Positions 63,186-64,000 of a DNA stretch of 64,000 nucleotides are shown one piece after another (the first letter of the stretch is position 1; each line of letters starts with the position of its first letter). Origin of the DNA: Chloroflexota bacterium. GTDB taxonomy: Bacteria; Chloroflexota; UBA6077; FW602-bin22; JAMCVK01. The notes below the pieces were generated by a model. That model saw nothing but the letters and a program-made list of their open reading frames with translations, made no database searches and was not told where the DNA came from. Made by a program: the position numbers and the translations under genes. The stretch lies in the NCBI GenBank assembly GCA_023475225.1, contig JAMCVK010000034.1, positions 1 to 64,000 on the forward strand, in the 5' to 3' direction.

Positions 63186-64000
63186 TTTGGGACCATTACA
63201 AGACGGACAAACCGTTGTCATCATTGGTGGCGGTCCTGCCGGAACAAGCTGTGGACTCACCCTGATGCGCCTGGCTAAAGAAAAAGGACGATCTATCAGG
63301 GTAATCCTCTTCGAACCCAAAGACTTTACCACAGAGGGTAATGTTTGCGTTGGTGTGCTCTCGCCCCCCTTTCAAACCCTCCTGGGGGAGCTCGGACTGC
63401 AATTATTCCCGGAAATGATCCAGCGCCAAATCAGCGGCTACATGCTTCAGACCGCTCATCAGACACTATACCTTCCACAGGACCCAGCAGAAGGTGAGCC
63501 CACGCTGGTCGTTGATCGGGGTGGGTTTGACGCCTTCCTGCTTGAGAGCACCAAGGCACAAGGGGTAACGGTCTATGATGATACCGTTGTTGATCTCAGG
63601 GCTGCAGCCGATGGGGTTCTGGTGATCAGCAGTGGCGGGCTAAGAATCATAGCTGATGTCGTAGTAGGAGCCTTTGGGCTCGACCGCTATGCGCTCTCTA
63701 TTTTTGAATCTGAGGTGGGTTTTCAACGCCCGGGGGCGACAAAATCCATCCTCACAGAGATCCCTCTTTCCCCAGAGATCATCGACAAGCAGCTAAATAA
63801 CACTATGCACGCCATCCTTCAGACGCCGCAACCAAGGATTGAGTTTGGCGCACTTACCCCAAAACGTACATCGGTGGCCATCAATATAGCCGGGGATGAT
63901 ATCGAAGAAGCTGATATGCAGCATTTCCTAATTTTCCTGAAGGATATGGGGCTGCTGGCCAACGTCTCATCTGCCCTACCATTCCAATATGCTAGCTTCC
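63175..64000 (+). CDS. Second FAD-dependent oxidoreductase, cut by the window edge
   Basis: An uninterrupted frame from GTG 63175 to the window end (about 275 residues seen) overlaps the previous gene by 11 bases. It has the FAD motif VVIIGGGPAGTSCGLTLM (18-35), a cysteine loop NVCVGVLSPP and VVVGAFGLDRYALS, each matching the same place in the preceding protein. It is clearly a diverged tandem copy. An alternative later start is unlikely because the FAD motif is at the N-terminus. The C-terminal part lies outside the window. Confidence 0.85.
   Translation, partial: MSGNLGPLQDGQTVVIIGGGPAGTSCGLTLMRLAKEKGRSIRVILFEPKDFTTEGNVCVGVLSPPFQTLLGELGLQLFPEMIQRQISGYMLQTAHQTLYLPQDPAEGEPTLVVDRGGFDAFLLESTKAQGVTVYDDTVVDLRAAADGVLVISSGGLRIIADVVVGAFGLDRYALSIFESEVGFQRPGATKSILTEIPLSPEIIDKQLNNTMHAILQTPQPRIEFGALTPKRTSVAINIAGDDIEEADMQHFLIFLKDMGLLANVSSALPFQYASF

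Noticed and set aside
1-64000. tRNA genes, rRNA genes, CRISPR arrays and insertion sequences
   Set aside because: No cloverleaf apart from the tRNA-like ends of tmRNA, no regularly spaced repeats and no transposase frame were seen by eye; a tRNA or covariance scan was not possible.

Overview
The window looks like a piece of a Chloroflexota chromosome of moderate GC. The best taxonomic evidence is a cluster of very large membrane glycosyltransferases of the DUF2298 ('YYY') and TIGR03663 types. I know these families mainly from Chloroflexota and some archaea. A sulfide-type Thi4 thiazole synthase and a DUF6775-like protein, also shared with archaea, fit this. Assignment below phylum is not supported. 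Many promoters here have a TGn extended -10 element.

Layout. 1-5.5 kb: coenzyme A genes coaX-coaBC, then a promoter and a structured leader with a terminator in front of an ECF transporter (ecfA1-ecfA2-ecfT-S component), which by context may import pantothenate. 5.5-18.1 kb: five tightly packed genes for polytopic glycosyltransferase-like proteins (one ends in an NHL propeller) and a flippase-like LPG-synthase-TM protein. 18.1-21.5 kb (minus): DUF1003 protein, TatA fused to a zinc ribbon, TauE-like permease, a variant Lgt, and a GntR regulator with its own palindromic operator. 21.7-24.1 kb: YfhO-like membrane protein. 24.1-26.5 kb (minus): moeA, fdhD and a small tatA, pointing to exported molybdoenzymes. 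26.7-31.6 kb: SAM hydrolase and, on the minus strand, three membrane subunits resembling Mrp/NuoL/NuoN. 31.9-41.4 kb: CNNM/CorC protein, prs, secA, then a MoxR-DUF58-transglutaminase set. 41.4-44.6 kb: AI-2E permease (minus) and recJ (plus), ending at a strong hairpin terminator.

44.6-47.0 kb is the most island-like part. Three unrecognised minus-strand genes, the last interrupted by an in-frame TGA, lie between two exact 11-bp copies of the 3' end of the tmRNA gene. Then come ssrA and smpB (5 nt apart), a frameshifted hotdog thioesterase, a CtpA protease and, on the plus strand, a tyrosine recombinase with its own palindrome-rich promoter. 50.7-57.1 kb (minus): hflX, miaA, and thiC-thi4-DUF6775-thiE under a TPP riboswitch with a terminator. 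57.1-64 kb: mnmE, tyrA, an HD protein, an M50 protease, a Pro/Gly-rich membrane-anchored protein, and two tandem FAD oxidoreductases of the geranylgeranyl-reductase type, the second cut by the window edge.

Several genes do not begin at the first ATG. The DUF58 gene seems to start at CTG (37873) and hflX at a non-standard codon near 52037. The second oxidoreductase (63175-64000) is read from the sequence up to the edge. I saw no tRNA, rRNA, CRISPR array or insertion sequence.
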